Below, in pieces: positions 16,458 through 25,552 of a DNA stretch of 64,000 bases. Within the stretch, counting starts at the first letter, position 1. Each line of letters starts with the position of its first letter. Source of the DNA: PALSA-1006 sp964571195 (lineage in GTDB: Bacteria > Pseudomonadota > Gammaproteobacteria > Burkholderiales > Gallionellaceae); the NCBI GenBank assembly GCA_964571195.1, contig CAZNAD010000007.1, positions 37,972 to 101,971 on the forward strand, read 5' to 3'. The position numbers and the translations under genes are program-made. The notes beneath the pieces are model-generated. The model did no database searches. It was not told where the DNA came from and saw only the letters and a list, made by a program, of their open reading frames with translations.

Positions 16458-19400
16458 TTAATTACTCTTGGACGCATTTACAGAGATGAACTGATCGACA
16501 AAAACATCGGCCTCCACCGGCCTTCCGAGCAAATATCCCTGCCCGCTTTGGCAACCCATTTGACGCAACACTTCAAGCTGCTCTGAAGTTTCGATCCCCT
16601 CGGCGATGGTCTGTAGTTTCAATGCAGCGCTCACACCGTGTATCGCCGTCGCAATGCCCTTGTCGCTTTCATCCTCAGAGATGCCGTCAACGAACTGATT
16701 CGGTATCTTGAGGAATGAGATCGGAAAGGTCTTTAGATATGACAAAGAGGAGTAGCCTGTACCGAAGTCGTCGATAGCGATGGGAATTTCTTCCAACTCG
16801 ATCTTGTGCAATTTACGCGACATCTCCTCGTTGCTGTTCATCAGCGTACGCTCAGTGATCTCGATACCGATCGAACCAGCAGGCAAACGGAAACGCTGCA
16901 ACTGGCGCGTGATGATAGATAGCAAAGGTTGACGCATCAATTGGCGTGCGGCGACATTAATAAAAAGCGTGCCGGGCAGTCCTTTGCCTTTCTTGCGCCA
17001 TTTACTCAATTGTTCAGCCGCATGTTCAATCACCCATTCACCAATATCCAGAATGAGATCGGACTCTTCGGCAATGGGGATAAATTCGTTCGGCCCTACC
17101 GGGCCAAATAATTTACTATCCCAGCGCAGCAATGCTTCGGCACCAACCAGCTTGCCAGTTTGAATATCGAACTCGGGTTGATACACGAGCTTCAATTCAT
17201 TTTCTTCAATTGCTTTATGCAGCGCATTTTCCAACTCGATACGGTGACTGATCTTGTCTTTCAGGTCGGAAGTGAAGAACTGATAACTGTCCTTTCCTTT
17301 CTCCTTGGCCTGGTACATGGCCGAATCAGCATTTTTGGTCAGTGTCTCAAGATCCTCGGCATCTTTGGGGTAAACGGCGATACCGATACTGGCAGAGACA
17401 AATATCTGCTGGTCTTTTATCAAATAAGGTTTGGATACTTTTTCCAGAATGCGCTGCGCCGTGTTGGCGATCTGCGTTTCCGAGACATCTTCCAGCAGCA
17501 CGTTGAACTCATCACCGCCAATACGTGCCACGGTATCTTCACCGCGCACGCATGAGCTCAATCTCTCTGCCACCTGTTGCAGCAGGATATCTCCCGCATC
17601 ATGTCCAAGGTTGTCGTTGACGTTTTTGAAGTTATCCAGGTCAATGAACATGAGCGCAAAATTTCCGCTACGCCGCTTTGCTCTGGAGAAGGCTTGAGTC
17701 ATACGCCCTTTCAGCTCATTGCGATTCGGCAGATTGGTCAACTCATCATGGGCGACCATGTATTCCAAACGCTGTTGCGAGGCCTTGATCAGCGTAATGT
17801 CGGAAAAGATGGCGATGTAATTGGTAAGTTCGCCGAATTCATCGCGTATCGTATTGATGGTCAGCCATTCGAGATACAGCGTGCCATCCTTGCGCCGGTT
17901 CCATAACTCCCCCTGCCACCAGCCGTGGACGTTAATATCGTTCCACATAGCTTGGTAAAACTTGGCATCTTGCTTGCCTGAATTCAGCAGCTTCGGAGTC
18001 ATTCCAATGACATCCACCTCGTCATAACCGGTGACTTTGGTGAACGCGCGATTGACTTTGACGATGTTCTGGTTGACGTCGGTGATCACGATTCCTTCGT
18101 TGGCCGAGTCAAAGAACTTGGCTGTCAACTTCTTCTGTTCATCCAGCTCTTTGCGCTCAGTGACATTGATCGCCTGACTGCATACCGCCCTGACCGAGCC
18201 ACTCTCATCATTGATCGGATAACAGATGAAAGCGAACCAGCTCTGCTGTTCTCCGAGCTGGATGCGCTCCTCCGTTTCCACCCGCGCCTTCTTATGCAAC
18301 ACATCGAAGTGTAGTTTTTCAAAAAGAGAGGAGATGGCTTCAGGAAATACCTGAGTATCCGTTTTACCGATAAGCGCACTCTGGTCTAGCCCGAAGGTGT
18401 ACTCGAACGCCTTGTTGACGAACTGATATTGCCCCGCCGGATCCTTGATGCTGATGTGCAGCGGGGAGTTCTGCATCACTGCGACCAGACGCTCCTGGCT
18501 CTCCGCGATATCGCGCTGTGCATCGACCAGCTCGGTTTCGTCGATGAAGGTGATGATGACGCCGCCCAGCGTCTGATCCTGCGAGGTGTACGGAAAGCAC
18601 AGCACGTTGTAATGCTTACCGCCGAAACTCATCTGCTGCTGGCGTTTGATTCCGTCCGTCATGGCCTGCTTGGCCGTCTCCAGCACTTCGATCACGGGAT
18701 TCGCGATAGCGGGGATGGTCTTGCCCAGTGTGTGCACGCTGAAGCCGAACAGGGTGGCGGCCTCTTTGTTGTAACGTTGCAAACGCAATTCCTGATCCAG
18801 CAGAACCAGAGAGAATCCGGTACTGTTCTGGAGATTTTCCAGCTCGGTGTTCACCAGACTCAGCTCGCCGCCTTTGACGATCAACTCTTCGTTGACCGTA
18901 GTGAGCTCCTCATTGGTGGATTGCAATTCCTCATTGGATGCTTCCAACTCCTCGTTGGAAGATTGCAGCTCCTCATTGGCTGCCTGCATCTCCTCGTTCA
19001 GCGCCTGCAATTCCTCATTGGAGGTTTCCAGTTCTTCGATGACCGTCTGCAGGTGCTCGCGCGTGGCGATAAGCTCATCTTCCAGCTCGCTGTTGTTGAC
19101 GTGCGGAGTGTCTTCCACCGCCACCTCACCGGTTTGCGTGGACGACGATATGAAGCTGATCATGAATTGCTTCTGGTCGTCGCGCGACACGACCGGGTGC
19201 ACTTCGATCTTGACGCTATGCCCGGCTCTGTGCTTGATGGGACGGATACGCCCCATCGCGATAGTGTGCTTGAGATCGGCGTGATGTATCAGCGTCTGCA
19301 CTTCGGTACGCCATTCGCGGCGCAGAAGTTGCACCAGATTCATATCGAACTTGCCCGATGGGAACTGCAGGAAGTTCTGCACATCGCCGTGTATCTCGAT

Positions 19401-21290
19401 CACGTCCATCTCTTTGTTGATAAGCACGCTGGGCGGAGCGTAAATCTCGGAAAGCGCTTTTTGCAGCTTGCTCTCACTCTTGCGCTGCGTACGCTCAGCG
19501 ATGGTTATCGGGGGCTTGGGTCCCGCGCCGGAATCCTGGCTGGAATACAGCGGAATAGGGATGATCTGATCCTTGGCGGCGACACGTTTGAAGATGCGCG
19601 CCTCTTTGCTGACGGGTATGAACAGATTGTCCTGATGGACGATACTTTCCGATTTTCCCAGAAAGAGATACGCCGACGGCCTGAGCGCAAAATGGAAGAT
19701 CGACAGTACGCGCGTTTGCAACAACGGCTGGAAATAGATCAGCAGATTGCGGCAACTGACCAGATCCAAACGCAGGAACGGTGGATCCAGCACCAGATCC
19801 TGTCGCGCAAATACCACCATGTCGCGAATCGGGCGGGCGATCTCGTAAAGTTCGCCACGTTTGCTGAAATAGCGTGCCGTTGTATCGGAACTGACTTCTG
19901 TCAGCGACGATTCCGAATATATCCCTTTGCGACCAACCGCCATCGCATCCATATCGATATCCGTGGCGAATATCTGAATGCGGAAATCGTTCAGCTTGCC
20001 ACCCAGAATATCGGACAGGAGAATACCTATCGAATAAGCCTCTTCTCCGGTTGCACAGGCGGGAACCCAGATACGGATCTCATCACCCGGCTCTTTCTCG
20101 GCGACAATCTCCGCCAGTATCTTGCGCAGCCCCTCAAAGCTGTTCCGGTCACGGAAAAATGCCGTCACAGAGATCAGAATATCTTTACTGAGCTTGTTCA
20201 ACTCGTCTGGATTCTTGCTGCAAAAATCAAAATAGGCAGCGAGATTGTTCAACCGATTGGCAGCCATGCGGCGCTCGACGCGGCGCGACAGAGTCGCCTC
20301 TTTGTAACCGGAGAAATCGATCTTGGAATGCTTGTACACCATTTGCAGAAGCCCCTTCATGGTGGCTGGTGCATTTTCCTGCTTGGTTGCCCGGTTGATC
20401 AAACCATGCGCACGCGCGATGGCCGTGATCTCTTCGGCGATGCCTTTGCAGCTCAATACCCACTCGACACATCCCGTGCTGATGGCCGCCTGCGGCATAC
20501 CGCTATATTTTGCCGCTTCAGGATCTTGCGCGAAGGTGAATCCACCAGCCGCCTTGATGGCTGCGATACCTGCCGCGCCATCCGAGCCGGTACCGGACAG
20601 GATAACGCCGATGGCATCCTCGCCTTTCTCTTCGGCCATGGAATTGAACAGGGCGGTCGCTGACGGCTTGGGCAATACGGTTTTGCCCGGAACCAGCAAA
20701 CGCATCACGCCGTCTTTCAGGATGATGTTCCAGTTGGCGGGAGTGACGTAAATGACATTAGGTAAAGGAGCTTCGCCGTCCTCCGCATCCTTCACCAGCA
20801 TCGAAGTCTCCCGAGCCAGCAACGGCACCATCATGCTCCGATGCGTCGGGGAGAGATGCTGGACGACGATGTAAGGCACCCCCAGATCATCAGGCAACAC
20901 CGAGATCAGATCGGAGAGCGCCTCCAAGCCCCCCGCTGATGCGCCGATACCGACGACGAAATTGCGCTCTTCAATAGGCGAAACGACGACCGCAGCTCTT
21001 TTCTTGGCAACGACTTTGCGGGGCTTAGTGACTTTCTTGCTGGCTTTTTTGGCAAGGAAATTGATCTCTTCAGCCGTAGAGTTTACGAGCGGCACAAGTG
21101 TTTTCCTGACCTTACCCAAAGCAGTCGGGGCTGGTTTGGAAACCTTGGGTAACACTGCGGCAGGAGCAGTCTTTATGTTTTTCTTGGGGGCTGGCTTTGC
21201 TGGAGCTGATTTCAAGCTGGCCTGGGATGCGGACTTCGTGGTCTTGCTGACGGCAGTTTTTGCGACCTTAGTTCTACTCACCTTGCTCAT
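16458..21290 (-). CDS. CheB-CheR-PAS-GGDEF-EAL giant signalling protein with histone-H1-like N-tail
   Basis: The 1610-residue protein combines chemoreceptor demethylation, methylation and cyclic-di-GMP turnover. Order: Lys/Ala/Pro-rich tail (1-105, repeated KPAPKK-type patches); CheB methylesterase (about 110-300; GIGASAGGLEAL with nucleophile Ser, QHLSPTHRSM, SGTGSDGAAG); CheR methyltransferase (about 320-590; WVPACATGEEAYSIG SAM site, RNLLIYF); coiled coil of NEELQ/SNEEL heptads (about 735-803); three PAS domains (about 810-1170); GGDEF with RIGGDEF near 1255; EAL with GAEALLRW near 1380, EITERT, DDFGTGYSSL, AEGIET and GQGYLLGRP. Catalytic residues of both cyclic-di-GMP domains look intact; LKIP replaces the usual LKID. 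ATG at 21290 is chosen; a TTG five codons up is possible. Downstream of a LuxR regulator on the same strand. Confidence 0.93.
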   Translation of the reverse strand: MSKVSRTKVAKTAVSKTTKSASQASLKSAPAKPAPKKNIKTAPAAVLPKVSKPAPTALGKVRKTLVPLVNSTAEEINFLAKKASKKVTKPRKVVAKKRAAVVVSPIEERNFVVGIGASAGGLEALSDLISVLPDDLGVPYIVVQHLSPTHRSMMVPLLARETSMLVKDAEDGEAPLPNVIYVTPANWNIILKDGVMRLLVPGKTVLPKPSATALFNSMAEEKGEDAIGVILSGTGSDGAAGIAAIKAAGGFTFAQDPEAAKYSGMPQAAISTGCVEWVLSCKGIAEEITAIARAHGLINRATKQENAPATMKGLLQMVYKHSKIDFSGYKEATLSRRVERRMAANRLNNLAAYFDFCSKNPDELNKLSKDILISVTAFFRDRNSFEGLRKILAEIVAEKEPGDEIRIWVPACATGEEAYSIGILLSDILGGKLNDFRIQIFATDIDMDAMAVGRKGIYSESSLTEVSSDTTARYFSKRGELYEIARPIRDMVVFARQDLVLDPPFLRLDLVSCRNLLIYFQPLLQTRVLSIFHFALRPSAYLFLGKSESIVHQDNLFIPVSKEARIFKRVAAKDQIIPIPLYSSQDSGAGPKPPITIAERTQRKSESKLQKALSEIYAPPSVLINKEMDVIEIHGDVQNFLQFPSGKFDMNLVQLLRREWRTEVQTLIHHADLKHTIAMGRIRPIKHRAGHSVKIEVHPVVSRDDQKQFMISFISSSTQTGEVAVEDTPHVNNSELEDELIATREHLQTVIEELETSNEELQALNEEMQAANEELQSSNEELEASNEELQSTNEELTTVNEELIVKGGELSLVNTELENLQNSTGFSLVLLDQELRLQRYNKEAATLFGFSVHTLGKTIPAIANPVIEVLETAKQAMTDGIKRQQQMSFGGKHYNVLCFPYTSQDQTLGGVIITFIDETELVDAQRDIAESQERLVAVMQNSPLHISIKDPAGQYQFVNKAFEYTFGLDQSALIGKTDTQVFPEAISSLFEKLHFDVLHKKARVETEERIQLGEQQSWFAFICYPINDESGSVRAVCSQAINVTERKELDEQKKLTAKFFDSANEGIVITDVNQNIVKVNRAFTKVTGYDEVDVIGMTPKLLNSGKQDAKFYQAMWNDINVHGWWQGELWNRRKDGTLYLEWLTINTIRDEFGELTNYIAIFSDITLIKASQQRLEYMVAHDELTNLPNRNELKGRMTQAFSRAKRRSGNFALMFIDLDNFKNVNDNLGHDAGDILLQQVAERLSSCVRGEDTVARIGGDEFNVLLEDVSETQIANTAQRILEKVSKPYLIKDQQIFVSASIGIAVYPKDAEDLETLTKNADSAMYQAKEKGKDSYQFFTSDLKDKISHRIELENALHKAIEENELKLVYQPEFDIQTGKLVGAEALLRWDSKLFGPVGPNEFIPIAEESDLILDIGEWVIEHAAEQLSKWRKKGKGLPGTLFINVAARQLMRQPLLSIITRQLQRFRLPAGSIGIEITERTLMNSNEEMSRKLHKIELEEIPIAIDDFGTGYSSLSYLKTFPISFLKIPNQFVDGISEDESDKGIATAIHGVSAALKLQTIAEGIETSEQLEVLRQMGCQSGQGYLLGRPVEADVFVDQFISVNASKSN

Positions 21291-21348
21291 GACGATGCCA
21301 ATCAAATAGTTAGTGGCGGCATCCTACCCCTACGGCACCATGGGTACA

Positions 21349-21386
21349 CTAGGGCAAACCCTTGTTGTATTCTAGGGGTTTCCCTT
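21349..21386 (-). promoter_or_regulatory. two tandem AGGG-N4-CCCT palindromes (candidate operators)
   Basis: Read on the minus strand, AAGGG-AAAC-CCCTAG and AAGGG-TTTG-CCCTAG occur 23 bases apart, start to start, with eight bases between. Outer bases agree exactly and the inner four differ, as in paired protein sites. They lie 59-97 bases before the start of the giant signalling gene and just after the response regulator gene, next to an A/T-only stretch (about 21391-21412). Confidence 0.5.
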
Positions 21387-21415
21387 ACGTAAATTTTAAT
21401 TAATTAAAAATACTG

Positions 21416-22072
21416 TCAGTGTGCCGCTGTAATCCAGTGAGTGGCATATCGGATCAAATCGGCACCATCTCTCAAGTGCAGTTTGGCCCGGATATTGGCA
21501 CGGTGGGTCTCGATAGTCTTGATGCTGCGACTAAGCAAACGGGCGATCTCCTGGCTGGTATGCCCGGAACCGATCAAGTGCAGCACCTCAAATTCGCTCG
21601 GCGTCAGACTGTTAATCAATTGTTCAGCTTCGACGCTCCCCGTCACAAAACGATCCATCAACTTTGTACGCATCTGCTCGCTCAGGTAAAAGTTGCCTTT
21701 AAGCACTTCCCGTACTGCCGCGACCAGCACCGCCCCCGCCTCATGCTTCATCACATAACCCCGCGCCCCCGCTCTCAGCGCGCGCTCAGCATAAGCGGTC
21801 TCGTCATGCATGGAAACCACCAGCACAGGCAAAGCAGGAATCAGGAGGCGAATACTCTTGATCAATTCAAAACCGGACAGTGTCTTCAGGGACAAATCCA
21901 CCAGAACGATGTCGGGCTGATGCTCGGCCTCAAGCTTGGCCATCGCATCGCCGACATCCTCGGCATCACAACACACCTCCATATCGTGCTCGGAATTAAT
22001 GAGCATGGACATGCCTTGACGCACCATGGCATGGTCATCCACCAACATCACTTGTGATTTCAAGGCGATCAT
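21416..22072 (-). CDS. LuxR/NarL-type response regulator
   Basis: Two-domain transcription regulator of 218 residues. Receiver domain (1-120): acidic pocket in VMLVDDHAMVRQGM, phospho-acceptor Asp in PDIVLVDLSLKTLSG, conserved Ser in VLVVSMHDE and Lys in GYVMKHEAG. C-terminal LuxR helix-turn-helix (about 150-215): LTPSEFEVLHLIGSGHTSQE, IARLLSRSIKTIETHRANI. No histidine kinase gene is adjacent; the giant CheB-CheR protein, 125 bases downstream, and the TonB receptor, 143 bases upstream, lie on the same strand. It could act on the paired palindromes between it and the signalling gene (inference). Confidence 0.93.
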   Translation of the reverse strand: MIALKSQVMLVDDHAMVRQGMSMLINSEHDMEVCCDAEDVGDAMAKLEAEHQPDIVLVDLSLKTLSGFELIKSIRLLIPALPVLVVSMHDETAYAERALRAGARGYVMKHEAGAVLVAAVREVLKGNFYLSEQMRTKLMDRFVTGSVEAEQLINSLTPSEFEVLHLIGSGHTSQEIARLLSRSIKTIETHRANIRAKLHLRDGADLIRYATHWITAAH

Positions 22073-22215
22073 TACGAAAATCCCGTCCAGACCTTCACAT
22101 CATATCGTCATGAGTTTGAATTGCAATGGGCATAAAACCCTCAAGCAGCAGGCCGGAAAGCACCGTTCGACACAGATTCACGCCACCCATCAATCAAGAG
22201 AACACACGACCCCGA

Positions 22216-24435
22216 TCAGAACTCCGCCTGCACGCCGAAAGAAAAGGGCAGCACAAACGGATAGACCGGTTTCTCAACGGTATAGGTCGCATCGTAGGTG
22301 TAACCCACGATGTTCTGGCGCCCGTAAACGTTGTTTAACTCGAAATACAGATTCAGCTTGTAGGTGTCCCGCAGCAATTGTCTGGCCATACGCAGATCCA
22401 GACGATGATAGACCGGTAACGTTCCTGAATTGATGGCGGTATAACGGGGGCGGAGCCTGCCATCCGCATAACTGCCGTTCGTTCCAGTGATCGGTGTGTA
22501 CGGGGTACCGGAATGTCCGGTCCATTTTGCATCCAGACTCCAATCGTCATTCAGCTGATAACTGCTCACCAGCGTGGCATTCACAGGCTGATCCAGCTCA
22601 AAGCGGAACGATTCCCCGGTAAGGTCATTGCGCCGTTCCGAACGCGCCAGAGAAAGCGATAACCATCCCGACAAACGTTCGCCGCTGTCTTTTTTGACCA
22701 GCAACTCCAAACCATAGGCACTACCGCTCGCACCATTGACATAGTTCAACTGCGGATCGTCCACCACCAGATCGCTGAAACGTTTGAAATAGGTCTCGGC
22801 TTTCCACGACCACAGCTCATCAACACGATGGCTGACACCCAGCACACTGTGATCGGCGCGCAAATGGCCGAGACGGGGATTGCCAAAGGCATTGGCGATC
22901 TGCTGTCCGGTCGGCATCTGGTTATGTCGTCCCCATCCGGCCGTGACCAGCGTCTGTGCCGTAGCCTCCCATTCGAGTCCGATACGCGGCTCCGTGTAGG
23001 ATTTGGACAAATATCCTTCGTAACTATGCCGCGCACCGGCCACCAACACCACGGACGGGGAAATCCGCTTACGGTCTTGCAGCGATGCATCCCAGGCGCT
23101 CGAGGTGAAACGGTCGACCAGCTTACGCTGGGTTGCGGTGGTCAAATCACAAGCAGGATTAAACTGGGTACAGGTGGCGTTTTTGATATCGGCATCGATG
23201 CTGATCTGCGTCTGCGACAGGTTCGTCCCCAGCGCCAGCTCATGCCCCTCGCTGAGCGGCAGGTTCAAATGTTCACGCAACAGCCACGCATCCTGTGCGA
23301 GATACAGATTGCCCGCGCTGGCCACGGAATTGGTGACATCGGCGGCGATATGTTCCAGAGCCAGTGTATTGCGCGCACCGTCGAGCACGGTCGCATCCCA
23401 CACCAGCGCCTGCATCGCATAGGCATCTGCTAGCGCGATATTGCCGGCCAGTACAGGCTGTTTCTTGGCGATATCCGACTCCCCACCGATGTTCAATTGC
23501 AACGTATCCGCCGCACCTTGCACATGAAAGGTGAGTTTATCGCTACCCGCCAGCTTGCGGATGTATTTGCCTTGATAATCGGAATAGTTGGGAATCTGCA
23601 AGGTGATGCCATCTTGCTGGACCTGTTTGAGAAACAGATCAATATAGCTACGGCGTGCGGCAAAGTAGAACGATTGGTCTTCACCAACCGGCCCTTCGAT
23701 CAGCGCGTCCGCGCCCAGGATGTTGATATTGAGCTTCCCCCCGAGCTGGTCGGTGCGCGGATTGCGCAGCGCGACATCCAGCACCGCCCCCGTCACATCG
23801 CCGAAACGCGGCGCGAACGCCCCGCTGTACAGGTTGAAATCACTGATCAGATCGGCGTTGAATACACTGATACCGGCGACATGGAATATCTTGCCCACCA
23901 CCAGACCGTCCACATAATAGGCATTGTCGCCGGGGCCGGAGCCGCGCACGGCTGGCCTGCTACCATTATTGGTGGAAACCACGCCGGGCAAAGTCTGCAA
24001 ACCCGCCAGCGGATCTCCGCTGGTTCCGGCGATCCTGTTCAACTGTTTGCCGCTGATCGCGGTTTTACTGATCCGGTCAGGCGTGCGCTCGCTCACCACC
24101 AACACTTCGGGCAAGCGGAAGAGTGGCATCAGGTAGAAATTCTGCACCGCCTGCTTTTGTCCCCCGTTGAGCACGATACTGGCAGAACCGGCTTCGTATT
24201 CGTCCGGCTTAGAAGCCCGCAGCGTATGGCCCCCGTCTGCCGGAAGTTCCAACACATACCGCCCCTGTACATCACTCACTGCCGTAACAGAACTACCTTG
24301 CGCCGTCACGACCGCACCAGCAATCGCTCTGCGCGTGCCTTTTTCCTGTACGGTACCTGCGATGCTTGCGCCTTCTGCTTGCATGACAAACGAAAAGCTC
24401 AGCACCACCATCGACAACAACACACCCGCATTCAT
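22216..24435 (-). CDS. TonB-dependent outer-membrane receptor with N-terminal carboxypeptidase-like domain
   Basis: Outer-membrane barrel that takes up a large ligand with energy from TonB. The 739 residues begin with a signal peptide (MNAGVLLSMVVLSFSFVMQA), then a beta-sandwich carboxypeptidase-regulatory-like domain (about 25-105; GTVQEKGTRRAIAGAVVTAQ), a plug (about 120-230; LQTLPGVVSTNNGSRPAVRG, DNAYYVDGLVV) and a barrel ending in Phe (FSFGVQAEF). ATG at 24435 is chosen because it yields the signal peptide and follows AGGGA; a longer frame upstream gives no signal. Such domain order is common in receptors for siderophores, carbohydrates or peptides; the ligand is not predictable here. Confidence 0.9.
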   Translation of the reverse strand: MNAGVLLSMVVLSFSFVMQAEGASIAGTVQEKGTRRAIAGAVVTAQGSSVTAVSDVQGRYVLELPADGGHTLRASKPDEYEAGSASIVLNGGQKQAVQNFYLMPLFRLPEVLVVSERTPDRISKTAISGKQLNRIAGTSGDPLAGLQTLPGVVSTNNGSRPAVRGSGPGDNAYYVDGLVVGKIFHVAGISVFNADLISDFNLYSGAFAPRFGDVTGAVLDVALRNPRTDQLGGKLNINILGADALIEGPVGEDQSFYFAARRSYIDLFLKQVQQDGITLQIPNYSDYQGKYIRKLAGSDKLTFHVQGAADTLQLNIGGESDIAKKQPVLAGNIALADAYAMQALVWDATVLDGARNTLALEHIAADVTNSVASAGNLYLAQDAWLLREHLNLPLSEGHELALGTNLSQTQISIDADIKNATCTQFNPACDLTTATQRKLVDRFTSSAWDASLQDRKRISPSVVLVAGARHSYEGYLSKSYTEPRIGLEWEATAQTLVTAGWGRHNQMPTGQQIANAFGNPRLGHLRADHSVLGVSHRVDELWSWKAETYFKRFSDLVVDDPQLNYVNGASGSAYGLELLVKKDSGERLSGWLSLSLARSERRNDLTGESFRFELDQPVNATLVSSYQLNDDWSLDAKWTGHSGTPYTPITGTNGSYADGRLRPRYTAINSGTLPVYHRLDLRMARQLLRDTYKLNLYFELNNVYGRQNIVGYTYDATYTVEKPVYPFVLPFSFGVQAEF

Positions 24436-24797
24436 CCCGATTTCCCTAATGAAGCTGAACAAATATGCGCACAGCCCCCACTCACGCATGCTCACTGAAC
24501 TTGTTGGGCACGAACCCATTCACCGCATATCACATTTTTCGACACGCGAGGATTCAAATCAAAAGCAGTGCCCCGACTTGAAGAATACCTGACATAGCGC
24601 CTGATATCCAACCGGTTGGCGACTGCTGCCCAATCGTTCTACGCCGTATCATTTCACTGATTGACACAAGTGTCACCACAACCACACGAACATAGAGTTG
24701 CGGAAGCCAGCAGGATGCGACGAACCGACGGATTTGCGGAGTGAAGCGGTGCAAACAGGGTGGTTGCAGCGGCATGGTACCGATGCGGGATGACGGG
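24436..24797. other. 362-base intergenic region between pssA and the TonB receptor
   Basis: No gene is supported. It should hold the end of the pssA transcript and the receptor promoter, both reading on the minus strand. Apart from the palindrome at 24662-24675 I see no clear promoter boxes, Fur-like site or terminator. Confidence 0.6.
24662..24675. promoter_or_regulatory. TGACAC-AA-GTGTCA palindrome
   Basis: Perfect six-base arms around two bases, about 227 bases before the TonB receptor start. The size fits a dimeric regulator site; it might also be chance. No regulator is assigned. Confidence 0.3.
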
Positions 24798-25547
24798 TTA
24801 CTGCGGCGGGAGTGGCTGTTTGCGCAAAGACATCAGCCAGAAGACGTAGCCGGAAAGCGCATAACCCAAGAACAGGAAAAACAACACGCCGGGCGGATAA
24901 CTGGAGATGAGAATAAAAAACAATGCGAACAGAAAGATGACGATAAACGGCACACTCTTGCGCATGTTGAAATCTTTGAAGCTGTAGAAGGGTACGTTGC
25001 TGACCATGCTCAGTCCGGCAAACACAGTAAGCGCCACAGCATACCAACGCAACTCCTGTCCGCTAAAACCGTAGTCACCCATCACCCACACGAAACCCGC
25101 CACCAAGGCAGCCGCAGCCGGGCTGGGGAGGCCTTGGAAATAGCGCTTGTCTACCACGTCGATATTGGTATTGAAACGCGCCAAACGCAATGCCGTACCG
25201 GCACAGTAGATGAAAGCAGCGAACCAGCCGACCTTACCCAGATCGCGAAATGCCCATTCGTACATCAGCAATGAAGGCGCGACGCCGAAGGAGACCATAT
25301 CGGACAAGCTGTCGTATTCAGCACCGAATTCGCTTTGCGTATGCGTCAACCGCGCAACCCGGCCATCCAGCCCGTCGAATACCATGGCGATAAAGATCGC
25401 CACCGCAGCAAATTCGAACTTGCCATTCATCGCCTGCACGATGGCATAAAAACCCGCGAACAACGCCGCCGTGGTGAACAGATTCGGCAGCAGGTAGATA
25501 CTGCGGCGGCGTAAGTCCATCGGTTTGCGTTTGTTCAGATCGGTCAT
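24798..25547 (-). CDS. pssA: CDP-diacylglycerol--serine O-phosphatidyltransferase
   Basis: Membrane enzyme that makes phosphatidylserine from CDP-diacylglycerol and serine. The 249 residues contain the CDP-alcohol phosphotransferase motif DG-x2-GR-x8-G-x3-D-x3-D (DGLDGRVARLTHTQSEFG, then EYDSLSD) at about residues 58-83, and about eight membrane segments. It is the type II, CDP-alcohol form. It lies five bases after psd on the same strand, so the two steps to phosphatidylethanolamine are made together. In many betaproteobacteria leuA follows; here it does not. Confidence 0.95.
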   Translation of the reverse strand: MTDLNKRKPMDLRRRSIYLLPNLFTTAALFAGFYAIVQAMNGKFEFAAVAIFIAMVFDGLDGRVARLTHTQSEFGAEYDSLSDMVSFGVAPSLLMYEWAFRDLGKVGWFAAFIYCAGTALRLARFNTNIDVVDKRYFQGLPSPAAAALVAGFVWVMGDYGFSGQELRWYAVALTVFAGLSMVSNVPFYSFKDFNMRKSVPFIVIFLFALFFILISSYPPGVLFFLFLGYALSGYVFWLMSLRKQPLPPQ

Positions 25548-25552
25548 AACAC

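Noticed and set aside
18880..19080. Short regular repeats that might be taken for a CRISPR array
   Set aside because: They are in frame, about 21 bases long without spacers, and encode coiled-coil heptads.
18429..20663. 744-codon open frame on the plus strand inside the CheB-CheR-GGDEF-EAL gene
   Set aside because: Fully antisense to a gene with clear domain motifs in the other strand; its protein is rich in His, Arg, Gln and Leu without motifs, as expected from an antisense shadow in GC-rich DNA.
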